Of a stretch of DNA of 64,000 nt, positions 23,641-35,600 are shown piece by piece. Position 1 is the stretch's first letter, and each line of letters starts with the position of its first letter. The notes beneath the pieces are model-generated. The model made no database searches. It saw only the letters and a list, made by a program, of their open reading frames with translations, and was not told where the DNA came from. This stretch comes from Bolinopsis microptera. Its lineage: Eukaryota; Ctenophora; Tentaculata; Lobata; Bolinopsidae. Location: positions 17,501,118 to 17,565,117 of the forward strand of contig NC_087078.1 of assembly GCF_026151205.1 (NCBI RefSeq), read 5' to 3'. Made by a program: the position numbers and the translations under genes.

Positions 23641-24374
23641 TAGAAATGGTTTAGACACTATCCTTTTGATATTGAGATATTGGTATCTCAGATCACGTGT
23701 ACATCGTTCCTTTTTTATGACACAGTAATTTATTGACACTCACAGCTATAATTTTAATCATTGAATCAGTATTTTTATCTGTGCTCTGCGTAATGCATCA
23801 CATGAATCAGTTTTTTAATCTATTAACTTATTACACATTTGTGCTCTGCGTTAGCATCACTTGACTATTTAATAAAATTGTTTGTTCAGGCCATGACCTT
23901 ATAGTCAGCCAATTGGCCATTACTATATTAAGAAAGAATATTCAAACAATATACACATAATATAGCAATGGCCAATTGGCTGACTATAAGGTCATGGCAT
24001 GAACAAACAATTTTTTTTAAATAGTCAAGTGATGCTAAAGCAGAGCACAAATATGTAATAAGTTAATAGATAAAAATACTGATTCAATGATTAAAATTAT
24101 AGCTGTGAGTGTCAATAAATTACTGTGTCATAAAAAAAGGAACGATGTACACGTGATCTGAGATACCAATATCTCAATATCAAAAGGATAGTGTCTAGAA
24201 ACATTCATAGTCCATGGTGGCAGGTATCAAGTTAAACGAAGTTACACTGACTGGCAATGTATACGATTGCCGTCTCCCTCTCTCACCCCTGACCGCTATC
24301 AGGGTGCTCCTGAGGATTGAGAATCTAATCCTGGTGTATATTGTTTGAATATTCTTTTCACTAGAAATGGTTTA
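23641..24374. mobile_element. Foldback insertion with 13-bp target-site duplication
   Basis: TAGAAATGGTTTA occurs at 23641-23653 and again at 24362-24374, bracketing the insertion. Inside, 23651-23927 is the inverted copy of 23960-24197, with about 32 bp between; the left arm has about 40 bp extra from an internal duplication. Nested within is an element (23933-24357) bounded by a perfect 24-bp inverted terminal repeat containing GAATATTCAAACAATATACA. A 31-bp piece of its left end recurs at 779-809. No ORF. The structure suggests a TIR element that acquired an inverted copy of itself, then moved or was copied as a unit. Confidence 0.8.
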
Positions 24375-24798
24375 AAGCAAGATTCTAAACAGTGAAACTA
24401 ACCAGTCAGTCGAGTGGTATGGTGTGCTTTGTATTTGTATCTGTACGAGTAATCTGTAAGACTATCCTTGTTGTGGTACAAGGATGGTTTCAAATGATCT
24501 CCAATTACTGTCAAATCTTTTTTAGGGACTTTTTAGGGACTTTTTGAGGGACAACATCTAATACACTTAGCTTCACTAACTGCATCTAAAGACCTACCCA
24601 ATTACATATCACTATTATTTTATTTATTGAATTGTTTCTTATTTTTGGGGGTGTCCACTGTCTAACCTTAAAGCTGGACAATTACCATTGCTAAAAATGT
24701 GTAATAAACTGCATCACACTATCATCATCACACCTCATCACCCTTGTCTTATATACTGTGTACTGATTTGATCAAGTTTACTGATTTGATCAAGTTAA

Positions 24799-24932
24799 GG
24801 GGCCATTACTAAGGATGTGCAACAAAATTTCGGTTTTTCAAACCACCCTGCAGCTGCCCCCGGCCCTTCCCCTTGTCCGAGATCCAAAAACCACCCCCTC
24901 CTTATATGCTGCACGTCTTAAGTAGATGGCCT
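24799..24932. mobile_element. TTAA-flanked MITE (piggyBac-type target site)
   Basis: Termini are related inverted repeats: GGGGCCATTACTAAGGATGT on the left, and on the right a sequence whose complement reads AGGCCATCTACTTAAGACGT. TTAA flanks both sides (24795-24798 and 24933-24936), the target duplication used by piggyBac-like transposases. The interior is C-rich and non-coding. Confidence 0.7.
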
Positions 24933-25259
24933 TTAAACCTCTCCTTTTATATTGCAATGATTATGTTCTTTTTTTAATATATTCTAATTTCTGATTTTTA
25001 ATTGAAGTAGTAAAAACTTTAAATTTGCAAACACTGATACTCTACAGAGACTACCTGGTTACGAATTGAAGCTATCTAGGATTTAACGTGAACCTCAAAC
25101 CCTTGTGTTCAAATCATGGTCAATTGGAAAGCTCAGACTCTACACTGATCGGCAGAATTGATTTTTTTAACACAACATGTAACATTTTGATATTCATCTA
25201 CATTCTACAATCATACAAAGTTCTAATTACAAGGATAATTCATTTGTTATAAAAAAGGC

Positions 25260-26910
25260 CTAGAAACAATTCAGATCTTTGAAACAGTTTCGAAACTTCT
25301 TTCCTATCTTGATCAATGTCTCTTTTGTCTTTTTGCTAAACCAAAGGTGTACAAATGGTGAGAGGGCAATGGAAAGCAACATGATTCCGTACATTATGTC
25401 CAAAAGTATTTTGTTCTTGGAGTAAAACCAGCTTGGATTTACCAAAGCTGGTATAAAGGGTAGACAAGCTGCCATTGTTATGGCCATAGTAACTATTATG
25501 ATAGCTGGAAATTGAGGGGTCTTTACTATAGCTCCGTCATCGCTGAAACCACCTTGCATGATTGCTTTATTTCTTGTACTTCTTAACAGATTCGCATCAT
25601 CATTATCTTGCTCTGTATTAACTGTAGAAAACGTAGAGACTTGAGTCAAAGGCAAGAATCGACTTTTCCTTGCTTCTTGTTTCTTTTTATGTTCCACAAC
25701 TTTCAGCCCTATGAGAAAGAACATAGAAAGGTTTAGCAGTAAAGGCAGTACTAGGACAACTGAAATCCATGCAACAATGAAGTAGGTGTATTCGCCTCCA
25801 TTAAAGTTACAGAAGTTCCGTGTTGTTACTAGATGTTCAAGCATTTCCTTAAACCATAATATTGGGGAAGACACTACCACCACGAAAGCAAACGATGCCA
25901 GACACCACATCAATTGCTTTTTCACTGTTGTCATTTCCAGTTTTCCCACTGGGAATCGTATCAGAATGAACTTGTAGAGAGTCATCAAGAAGTTGGCAAA
26001 AGACAAACATCCGATTGCAACCAAAGACAAGAACCAAGAAAGCTTACATGTTGACTCTGTCACATTGCTAACAATTGCAAATATGGCTGCCCCAATAATC
26101 ATTAGATTTGCTGTTGAGTACCATAGTTGTGTGACATACGCAAACAGTAGTTCTCTGTTTAGATATGCTATGATAACCTGGCAGAGAACTCCAATCAGAA
26201 GAATTCCTGGAGTAGAATAGTACATTATCAGTGTTACCTCCAATTTCACTGTCTTTGGTTTCTTTTCACCACCTACTGCAGCTGCTTCTGTCACTTCTTT
26301 TTGGGGAGTTTCTGTTACAACATTTGTTCTGTTATATTCCATTTTATCGTTATCAGTCTCCTTATTATGAATATCCTCAGCTTCTGTTGGATCAATCTGG
26401 GATGTTTCTGCTGGTCCAGTCTTTTGATCACTGTCCTTGGTTTCCTTATGGGGCTCGGTTACAATTGGTGGTTTCGTTTTCACCTTTGGAGGGTCGGTCG
26501 GGTCTTTTTGAACAGGAGTTCTTGACAAAACTTCAGGTTTGAGAAAGATTGCTGCTGTGATCACTTCGAAATCACCCTTTTCAAACTTCCCGTTTCTTTC
26601 TAGCACACTTTTCCCATGGACTGAACCCTGCAATAAGAATGGTGCTTTGTTCATATTAAGTGAAACAAATTTGATAGTGAAACAAATGTTGAATTCTATC
26701 CTAGTAACATTCATAGGTGTTGATAGTTTTAAGAATTAATCACTTTCCTGCTTAACCAAAAGCACGACCTAAGCTTTGCTGAACATATTATTGATAGAGG
26801 TTACCTACAACTTACATTAATACTCATTTAAAACAGTAAATGTTGATATTACTTACATGAATGAAGGCTAGCCAGAGGGCTATGTGGAGTATTCCACATC
26901 GCAATTTCAT
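25260..26910 (-). CDS. Seven-transmembrane receptor-like protein, two exons
   Basis: Exon 1 (26857-26910) encodes a signal-peptide-like start, MKLRCGILHIALWLAFIH, with a GTAAGT donor. Exon 2 (25260-26627) begins after a TTATTGCAG acceptor in matching phase, giving 473 residues. A Thr/Pro/Glu/Lys-rich extracellular stalk precedes seven hydrophobic segments. TM3 ends in TLYKFILIRFP, at the place of the DRY region of rhodopsin-type GPCRs. A long third intracellular loop follows TM5, and TM7 has LSPFVHLWF where NPxxY is usual. The tail is short and basic. The fold suggests a diverged orphan GPCR; the ligand is unknown. The in-frame ATG at 26714 was not used because it lies upstream of the acceptor, in what reads as intron. 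Confidence 0.72.
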
Positions 26911-27553
26911 TGAAATAACATTATTTGGAAAACATATTGTACTTACTGCTGTAGTAAGGATTTTATGGCAAAACAAACTGAAAATCACAAAGAAATGACT
27001 ATGTTGCTGCAATATTGTAGTATATTTTTCAAGGAAGTGGTTACCAACAAATAACAACAAACAAAGGTTTTTGCTCATTGCCTATGCCTAGATGCAATTG
27101 AATCAACAGCAGTTAAATGGAATTACATATGCATTATTTTATCGTGTACATATGGTTTTAAAGAAAACTGATTCCGCAGGTTTGAAGTACTGATTATTAA
27201 GTAACAATACTATAGCTAGGGGTGCATACTGCAATGGGAAACTATTGTTAAAACTAACAATTTGTTATTTTAGCTATGGACCATATTAGATAGCATGTCT
27301 GAGAATGGATAGGAGTGATCATGGATTGTGATGATTGGTGCATATGGAAAATCCTCACCGTCACATTTGGTTTGTAATATGTATAATGTATATTTACTAT
27401 TATATTCAATTCAACTAATATGATACTATAATATTAAAAAGCAAAATTTAAATTGTGTCATCAATGTACTCACTTTATTAAATGTTGCTTTAAAGTTAAC
27501 CTAGTCGAGATTTGTAAGTTTGTCTACTGTCTAGCTAACTATATTTTTTTCAG

Positions 27554-27738
27554 CTGCTATAATTATATTCCTCACTGTTTTACTCTCCTACTCTCTCTAC
27601 ACCATTTTCAAGTTGAGGCTCTACCAGATCGCCATTAAGAACATACCTAACAACAACTTCAGCAATGTTGTCGTCAACCACAGCAACGTTGAAAAGATAG
27701 AAGAAAACGGTATCATTTACAAGGATTACTCATGTTAA
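27554..27738 (+). CDS. Isolated 3'-terminal exon of a membrane protein
   Basis: After a strong polypyrimidine-AG (TATTTTTTTCAG) the frame encodes one hydrophobic segment (AIIIFLTVLLSYSLYTIF), a short basic stretch and a hydrophilic tail ending EENGIIYKDYSC, then a stop. It looks like the last exon of a single- or multi-pass protein. I could not find its upstream exons on the plus strand; the preceding DNA is occupied by the 7TM gene in the opposite direction. It could also be a chance frame. Confidence 0.35.
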
Positions 27739-29308
27739 TTGTTAAACTCACCGATATAATGAAGCTCCTGCTGAAGATTGTAGATATTACAGTTATGCTT
27801 AAGTTTTGAAGATAGTTTGAAAAAAAGTTTATAAGTTTCCACAATTAAGTTATTTTCTTTTCTTTTAATACATTTTATAATCAATTGTTACTTTCAGACT
27901 AGGCCGGAAAATATTTAAAGTTAGATTTAAAGTTAGACATTTTTTAGTTTGTATTTTATAGTGTTAAAGTTAATCTAATCCATACATACATTTACCATGG
28001 GTTGTAGAATGTAGATAATGTTTTGTATATGTTTTTGTCAGAGCTTCGACTCTGAGATCCCTTCTGGTAAGGTAGAGTCTAAGATATAACTATATAGTAT
28101 AACTCTCTCGAGTTAAATTTGAAAGTGATCAAAGTAATATAAAGTTATGTATGCAGTGCATGTAGCATGATTTTATAGGCATATGCATGTTTTATCACAA
28201 TATAATACTCCAATTATTGCATGAGATATTATTCTCTACTCTGTAAGAACAGCTGGGGCAAGAGCCAAGAATTGATCACGCTTTTTTATGAAGCACTATG
28301 ACAAGCTTATGTTCAAGCTAGAATTGCCGAATTGGCGATACCTAACATTTTTTGAAAATGGTTTCCATGGTGCTACACACATACCGCACCAAATTCTTGT
28401 GTCAGATCTTGCCTCAGTTCGATAAAGATGCTGGACAGCATCTTGAGCCATTAAAATATCAAACTATAATCGTCTATTATCGCATCCCTTTTTTATCGAT
28501 ATATATACTATTATAGCATCATTATATCGGGTTATATCATATTATCATCATTTCCATCGGTATATGGAAGCCAAAGATTTTTCGTTTCATATTTGGGGTT
28601 TTTGAAAACGTTTGACAATTTTGACAAGTATTCGGTAATTTTTGTAAGCCGAAGATAAAAAGATTTTTTAGATTTTATAAGTACCGTGTACACCAAGTAA
28701 AATGTAATATAAATGTTCTTTATATTATTGTATGATAATATTATATTCATGTATTGAAAAGAACGTTCGATTATTGCTTTGTCTTTACTGCTATGCACTT
28801 GATCAAACTGAATTTAAGTTCATTGCATGTTCTGGTTACTGGTTAGCTATATTTAAATTAACATGGTGATCCTGAAAAGATTCGGGCTGGATTCGTTACG
28901 ACCGTTTGCCCATCATACTCATTGAACTTTCCAAGAAATGAGACAGCTAGGAAAGTTTTAATTTATCAGCTGAAAAAAACTGAAAAAAATCGCGATTTGT
29001 CACGAGGTCAGGATCGGATCTGAAAAAATCGCGACTTGTTGCTAGGTCAGGATCTGAAAAAAATCGTGATTTATCGCGGCAAACGTGAAAAATCGCGATT
29101 CTGCACATGCCGCAATTTCCTTTTTGTCCTTACCCCGAAAATGTTTCGAAATTCAGGCTTTGGCCTGAATTTCAATTATGTGTATTTTTGCCCTTCTTCA
29201 TCGAGAGTGCAAAGTATTCGCACCAAACGAATAAGAGTATCATAAATTTGTGACTACTCAGTGTTGAATCCACCACTTTGACCTTTACTACCTTTTTCAG
29301 GTTCAGAA
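27739..29308. other. No gene recognised; AT-rich spacer with one tandem repeat
   Basis: Bases 28978-29075 hold nearly three copies of a roughly 36-bp unit containing AAAAATCGCGA and GGTCAGGATC. The following CGCGATTCTGCACATGCCGC-type sequence recurs at 59031-59070, so it belongs to a dispersed family. A short inverted repeat around GAAATTCAGGC/GGCCTGAATTTC lies near 29148-29173. The end of the segment carries the acceptor-like CTTTTTCAG in front of the next gene. Confidence 0.5.
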
Positions 29309-30587
29309 ATGGATAAATTTCCCAATCCGGACATGATGTTGGTAGGATTTCTCGCACAAGCTGCTCTGTCAAGTCTTCTGATATCTTCCATAGCTAGCAA
29401 TCATCGTGGTTGCTCATGGAATGCGGGAATGTTTTGGTTGCTGCTTATCGGGCTGTCTGCAATAGTGGCTTTCTTAACGTACATTAAAAGCAAAGACAAA
29501 AAGTTGGTTCAAGGACTAGTTTCTTTTGCAGGATCTTTCATTCTCAACCTAAGTGGCGATTTTCTTGGAATGTCAGCATTTACATGTTTCACAGATACAG
29601 ATACAGCGAAGATACAGCGAAGCCGCACCATCTACATGTATTGCACGATCCCGATAATGGCACTAGCTTCGCTACTAATTGCCATGCACTTCCTCAAAGA
29701 AACAAATCCACAAGCATCTGCAGAAAATACCAAACTGCCGAACCCAGAAGTGATTCTTCTTGGGGTTTGTGTTCAGTGTTTTATTGGAAAGTGTGTGAAC
29801 GCTATTGAATTTGACAGCCTTTGGGTTTGCATAGGAAACGGATTCGGATTATGGCTGGAGCTTACGATTGTGTCAGTCATCCTCGCCGTTTTAACTTATA
29901 AAAAAACTGACAACCAATTTATGTTACATCGATCATTGCTATTGCTAACATTTGCCTGCTCATTTATCATTAGCTTGAGTTCATCAAATGTAGGTTTCTG
30001 GTCACTTGCCTGTTCATTTTTATTATGTTTATGATTGTGTTTTCGAATATTATTATTTGTTCACGTCCATCATTAATGGGGTAGCTGCTCTGGTTATCGT
30101 AGTCATATTCCTGAGGAAGAATGTCTCTGCTCCTCAAAATCTAGCAGCTCAAAGTCTTCAAGCTGGTGATGCTCCTAAAGCTCCCTCTTACCCGCCACAA
30201 GCATCCTACCCAGCTCCAGGGCCCCACCCGCCACAAGCATCCTACCCTCCACAAGCATCCTACCCAGCTCCAGGATCCCACCCGCCACAAGCATCCTTCC
30301 CAGCTCCAGGGTCCTACCCGCCACAAGCATCCTTCCCAGCTCCAGGGTTCTACCCGCCACAAGCATCCTACCCAGCTCCAGGATCCCACCCGCCACAAGC
30401 ATCCTTCCCAGCTCCAGGGTCCTACCCGCCACAAGCATCCTACCCAGCTCCAGGGTCCCACCCGCCACAAGCATCCTACCCAGCTCCAGGGTCCTATCCG
30501 CCACAAGCATCCTACCCAGCTCCACCATCTTACCCAGGTCCTAACTATCCTTTAGTCAAAGATTCTCTTCCTGTCGTGAGCAATTGA
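29309..30587 (+). CDS. Duplicated four-TM membrane protein with Pro-rich repeat tail; one frame break
   Basis: I do not recognise the family. Two homologous modules of about 125 residues begin FPNPDMMLVGF and LPNPEVILLGV, and each has about four hydrophobic segments. The first reading frame ends in a stop at 30032-30034. The frame one base later continues the last helix of module 2 (LFTSIINGVAALVIVVIFLR) and runs through the tail to 30587. The break lies near 30015-30030 beside a run of T, so a sequencing error, a real frameshift or an unusual small intron are all possible. The tail has about ten 11-residue repeats of the PPQASYPAPGS type, probably cytoplasmic and disordered. AATAAA at 30629-30634 suits its 3' end. 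An acceptor-like AG ends at 29300. Confidence 0.65.
30181..30530 (+). repeat. 33-bp coding minisatellite
   Basis: Roughly ten tandem units containing CCGCCACAAGCATCCTACCC, in frame with the membrane protein and encoding PPQASYPAPGS-like repeats. Third-position and Ser/Tyr/His variants distinguish the copies. Copy number is likely to be polymorphic. Confidence 0.85.
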
Positions 30588-30901
30588 ATGAACAGTGTAG
30601 TCTGAAGAGAGAGGCTACTCTCTGCAGCAATAAAATTGACTTATCAATGTTGGTTTATATTAGAGAATTAAGACTGATGAAATGAGATGCCAAAATAGGG
30701 CAGTGACAAAAACGATAGTTAGGATTTAATTTTGAAATTTATTCCCTGGATATGTTTCAAAGTGTGCCTTATCTGTTTCAAGGTGACTCATGGATTGGCG
30801 CAGATGTACCTCCAGGAGTTGGTTCAATTGAATTGAAATGACAATGACATGGGTGTCAAAGAAACAAGAACAAAAACAGCATGCGATATATACTTATGAA
30901 G

Positions 30902-31054
30902 ATACCCAAGTGCTCTAAACTGAAGGCGACTAACAGGCGGTTCAGCAACTATGCACCTGAATCATGGAATTCTCTTCCTCTTGATGTCTGTAACATCGAT
31001 AATATTGTGTCTTTTAAGAGGAAGTTGAAGAACTATTTGTATGATCAGTTATAG
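30902..31054 (+). pseudogene. 3' remnant of a non-LTR retrotransposon ORF2
   Basis: The frame encodes RRFSNYAPESWNSLPLDVCN and SFKRKLKNYLYDQL followed by a stop. That is the conserved C-terminus after the reverse transcriptase in many LINEs (RxFxxxAPxxWNSLP then SFKxxLKxxLF). Only this tail is present, as expected for a severely 5'-truncated insertion; an AATAAA near 31165 may mark its 3' end. It differs from the full-length LINE at 3.6-9.1 kb. Confidence 0.7.
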
Positions 31055-31977
31055 CCTGGTTAGGCTATTGCTAGTAGTTAGGTCTTTTTTGTGTAATTTT
31101 TTCGGGAATCCATTTCTTGTTTTTTGGTTTTAATATATAACCGGTTGTTTTTTGTTCGGTGTGTCAATAAAATCAATTATATTGTACTAGAAACCTGCTA
31201 GTCGAAAGCTTTGTTCGAGGAAATTTTAAAAATCAGTTATGTTTTAATTTCTCTTCACAAATTATAAACTATTTTAGTATTGTTGCCAAATGGTACATTA
31301 GCAAAAGATTTCAGGCAGGGGTCATGCCGATCTGGCAGGGGTATATCAAACTACTTAAGCTTTCACTTACAGGAGACAAAATAGGTCACAAAAGTTCTAG
31401 TGTGTCGATCTTGGCCGATTAGGGCAAAAAGGTCCACTCCATTTATATTGCCGTAGCTGTCTATGTTATTTAATTATTAATGGTTATTGTTACTATCTTA
31501 CAGTACTACTAGCTGTTTTTGTAGTACATGCCCTGCTTCCTTCCTTCCCTAAATTACCTTACAAGCTCCTCCTCTCTTACACCCTTTTCACTCGCTTCAT
31601 TTCACTCATTCACTTCATATCTTATTACCACAGTAGTCAGTATCTGCCAAAACCAACATGACCCATGTGGAAAGGGGCCTTGACGTTGTTTCCCACTTGG
31701 CTCTGCATCCCAAGCTGACAGTCGGCCTCCACTCTCGAAAAACTTAATACCTTCAGTGAAGGCCGACGAGCGTGCTAAATCACTCTACATTCGATCTTCG
31801 AGATTGTTCTAAAAGGGTCCCCGATAGTTGAAACCAACTTGAATCGATGTATTTTCGGCCGCTGATTCCGAATCACCCCTCATGACATAGGGTTAAATGC
31901 TCCCCTGGCGAGATATTGGTATTAAACTGTCTCGATCACGTGATATGACCGTAAAAGGAAGTTAGTTCAATTTCTCG

Positions 31978-32030
31978 TTAGGGTTAGGGTTTCAGCATAT
32001 GCTTTTGTTAAGGATTGGGTTAGGGTTAGG
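31978..32030 (+). repeat. Interstitial telomere-like TTAGGG units
   Basis: Two short runs of GGGTTAGGGTT type separated by about 30 bp. TTAGGG is the ancestral animal telomere repeat. The run is too short to imply a chromosome end; AACCCTAA words also occur near 58090, in the other orientation. Confidence 0.5.
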
Positions 32031-32162
32031 ATCAGATTAAAGGGTAAGGGTTTTGAATAGTCGTTCAGGGCCAGCTAGATAACGGGTTAAAAAAGTCTAG
32101 TCACGTGACAGTCGAGTGTAGAGTGATTAATAAATTAATCATCATCCGACCATAACCGGTAG

Positions 32163-32347
32163 ATGTATTCTGTATAAAATTATCTTTATCCCGGTTACTG
32201 CGACAAGTAAAAATGCTCTTATTAGGGAAAGGAGTTTACTCGACGTTTCAATGTAACTACATCGTATTCATGATCTCAAATTATTTGTTATATAGTAGTG
32301 TTGAAAGTATTAAAACCGGGATAAAGATAATTTTACACAGAATACAT
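32163..32347. mobile_element. 185-bp MITE-like element with 34-bp TIRs
   Basis: Bases 32163-32196 and 32314-32347 are inverted repeats of 34 bp with a single mismatch; each includes AAATTATCTTTATCCCGGTT or its complement. The interior has no coding sequence and shares about 40 bp with 23410-23450. No target duplication was identified. Confidence 0.75.
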
Positions 32348-32636
32348 TACAACAATGCGACTCATAAACAATACTCCAAACCGAGAGAGATAGAAAGAAA
32401 TTTGAATTAAAATATTGTCAAATTGTTAATATTATTCTAGAGGGTAAGAAATAAAATTTTGATTACACAGTCAACAACCTTTTACAGGCATGGTTGACAC
32501 TGAACGTTTTGCTGTTTTTGAAATTCAGGCTGTGGCCAAACCCAGAGCGTTTGCTAAATTTGAACTTTTGAAAAACTCAAAGATTTTTGCCCCCTCATGA
32601 AGAAAATCATTCTTACACCCCTGTCAACATGTTATT

Positions 32637-35600
32637 ATAAAGGGGGGGGGGGGGGGGGGGGTGACATGTCTCCAATGTCTCCCGCACCTTATCTTTTCGA
32701 AAAAGACAAAGACATTGGAGACATTGGAGACATTGGAGACATTGGAGACACAGCTTTTGGAGACATTGGAGACATTTGGGACATTTGGGACATTGGGGAC
32801 ATTAGAGACACAGCTTTTGGAGACATTGGAGACACGGCTTTTGGAGACATTGGAGACATTGGGGACATTTGGGACATTGGGGACATTAGAGACACAACTT
32901 TTGGAGACATTGGAGACACAGCCTCCTCCTCCTCCTCCTCCTCCTCCTCCTCCTCCTCTTCCTCCTCAGTCCTCCTCAGTCGTTCTCCTCCTCCTCCTGA
33001 GTCCTCCTCCTCCTGAGTCCTCCTACTCCTCTTCATCCTCCTCCTCTTCCTCCTCAATCATCAGTCCTCCTCCTCAGTCCTCCTCCTCATCTTTCTCGTC
33101 AGTCTTCCTCCTCCTCCTCAGTCCTCCCCAAGTCCCCCTCCTCCTCAGTCCTCCCCTAGTCCCCCCTCCTATTCAGTCCTCATCCTCCTCCTCCTCAGTT
33201 CTCCTCAGTCCTCCTCCTTCTCAGTCCTCCTCCTGAGTCCTCTTCCTGAGTCCTCCTCCTGAGTCCTCCTCTTCCTGAGTCCTCCTCCTCCTAGGTCCTC
33301 CTCCTTCTCCTCCTCCTCCTCCTCCTCAGTCCTTCTCCTCCTCCTCCTCCTCCCTCTCAGTCATCCTCCTCAGTCATCCTCCTCAGCCATCCTCCTCAGC
33401 CGTCCTCCTCAGCCATCCTCATCAGTACTCCTCAGTCCTCCTCCTCAGTCCTCATCCTCCTCCTCAGTCCTCCTCCTCATCCTTCTCCTTAGTCCTCCTC
33501 TTCCTCAGTCCTCCCCAGTCCCCCTCCTCCTCCCATTCACTCCTCCTCCTCCTCCTCAGTTTTCCTGAGTCTTCCTCCTGAGTCCTCCTCCTCCTCCTGA
33601 GTCCTCCTCCTGAGTCCTCCTCCTGGGTCCTCCTCAGCCATCCTCCTCAGTCCTCCTCAGTCCTTCTCCTCCTCCTCAGTCCTCATCCTCATCCTCCTCT
33701 TCAATCCTTCTCCTCCTGGGTCCTCCTCCTCCTCCTCCTCCTCCTCCTCTTCCTCCTCAGTCCTCCTCAGTCGTTCTCCTCCTCCTCCTGAGTCCTCCTC
33801 CTCCTGAGTCCTCCTACTCCTCTTCATCCTCCTCCTCTTCCTCCTCAATCATCAGTCCTCCTCCTCAGTCCTCCTCCTCATCTTTCTCGTCAGTCTTCCT
33901 CCTCCTCCTCAGTCCTCCCCAAGTCCCCCTCCTCCTCAGTCCTCCCCTAGTCCCCCCTCCTATTCAGTCCTCATCCTCCTCCTCCTCAGTTCTCCTCAGT
34001 CCTCCTCCTTCTCAGTCCTCCTCCTGAGTCCTCTTCCTGAGTCCTCCTCCTGAGTCCTCCTCTTCCTGAGTCCTCCTCCTCCTAGGTCCTCCTCCTTCTC
34101 CTCCTCCTCCTCCTCCTCAGTCCTTCTCCTCCTCCTCCTCCTCCCTCTCAGTCATCCTCCTCAGTCATCCTCCTCAGCCATCCTCCTCAGCCGTCCTCCT
34201 CAGCCATCCTCATCAGTACTCCTCAGTCCTCCTCCTCAGTCCTCATCCTCCTCCTCAGTCCTCCTCCTCATCCTTCTCCTTAGTCCTCCTCTTCCTCAGT
34301 CCTCCCCAGTCCCCCTCCTCCTCCCATTCACTCCTCCTCCTCCTCCTCAGTTTTCCTGAGTCTTCCTCCTGAGTCCTCCTCCTCCTCCTGAGTCCTCCTC
34401 CTGAGTCCTCCTCCTGGGTCCTCCTCAGCCATCCTCCTCAGTCCTCCTCAGTCCTTCTCCTCCTCCTCAGTCCTCATCCTCATCCTCCTCTTCAATCCTT
34501 CTCCTCCTGGGTCCTCTTCCTCCTCTTCATTCTCCTCCTCTTCCTCCTCAGTCCTCAGTCCTCCTCCTCATCCTTCTCGTCAGTCCTCCTCCTCCTATTC
34601 AGTCCTCCTCCTCCTCCTCCTCAGTTCTCCTCAGTCCTCCTCCTGCTCATTCCTCCTAAGTCCTCCTCCTGAGTCCTCCCCCTCTTCCTCCTGAGTCCTC
34701 CTCCTGGTTCATCCTCCTCCTAGTTCCTCCACCTTCTCCTTCTCCTCCTCAGTCATTCTCCTCCTCCTCCTCCTCAGTCATCCTCTTCAGTACTCCTCAG
34801 TCCTCCTCCTTCTCAGTCCTCCTCAGTCCTCTTCCTGAGTTCTCCTCCTCCTCAGTCCTCCTTCTGGGTCCTCCTCCTCCTAGGTCCTCCCCCTCCTCCT
34901 CCTATTCACTCCTCAGTTTTCCTGAGTCCTTCTCCTGAGTCCTCCTCCTGAGTCCTCCTCCTGGGTCCTCCTCCTCCTAGGTCCTCCTCCTTCTCCTCCT
35001 CAGTCCTTCTCCTCCTCCTCCTCAGTCCTCCTCCTCCTCCCTCTCAGTCATCCTCCTCAGCCATCCTCCTCAGTCCTCCTCCTCCTCAGTCCTCATCCTC
35101 ATCGTCCTCTTCAGTCCTCCTCCTCCTGGGTCCTCTTCCTCCTCTTCATCCTCCTCTTCCTCCTCAGTCCTCCTCCTCATCCTTCTCGTCAGTCCTCCTC
35201 CTCCTCAGTCCTCCCCAGTCCCCCTCCTCCTCCTATTCAGTCCTCCTCCTCCTCCTCAGTTCTCCTCAGTCCTCCTCCTTCTCATTCCTCCTAAGTCCTC
35301 CTCCTGAGTCCTCCCCTCTTCCTCCTGAGTCCTCCTCCTGGTTCATCCTCCTCCTAGTTCCTCCACCTTCTCCTTCTCCTCCTCAGTCCTTCTCCTCCTC
35401 TCCTCCTCAATCATCCTCTTCAGTACTCCTCAGTCCTCCTCCTTCTCAGTCCTCCTCCTTCTCAGTCCTCCTCAGTCCTCTTCCTGAGTTCTCCTCCTCC
35501 TCCTCCTCCTCAGTCCTCCTTCTCGGTCCTCCTCCTCCTAGGTCCTCCCCCTCCTCCTCCTATTCACTCTTCAGTTTTCCTGAGTCCTTCTCCTGAGTCC

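Larger units (their letters stand above)
21124..25259. other. Gene-free repeat cluster
   Basis: No host gene was recognised. It holds MITE fragments (an end near 21437-21505, a copy at 21721-21836), the second copy of the dispersed repeat (21889-22030), a perfect 106-bp direct repeat (22356-22461 and 22634-22739), a GC-rich inverted-word patch at 22960-23040, the foldback insertion (23641-24374) and a TTAA-flanked MITE (24799-24932). The open frame at 22769-22951 is low-complexity. Confidence 0.6.
31055..32636. other. No gene recognised; repeat fragments
   Basis: Contains short TTAGGG-type runs (31978-32030), a 185-bp TIR element (32163-32347), and a fragment near 31860-31900 (GATTCCGAATCACCC...CATGAC) that recurs at about 53965-53995 and, more diverged, near 58130. 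Bases 32272-32312 resemble 23410-23450. Confidence 0.5.

Noticed and set aside
30141-30555. Minus- and plus-strand alternative frames across the 33-bp minisatellite
   Set aside because: Repeat shadows; only the PPQASYPAPGS frame continues from the membrane domain.
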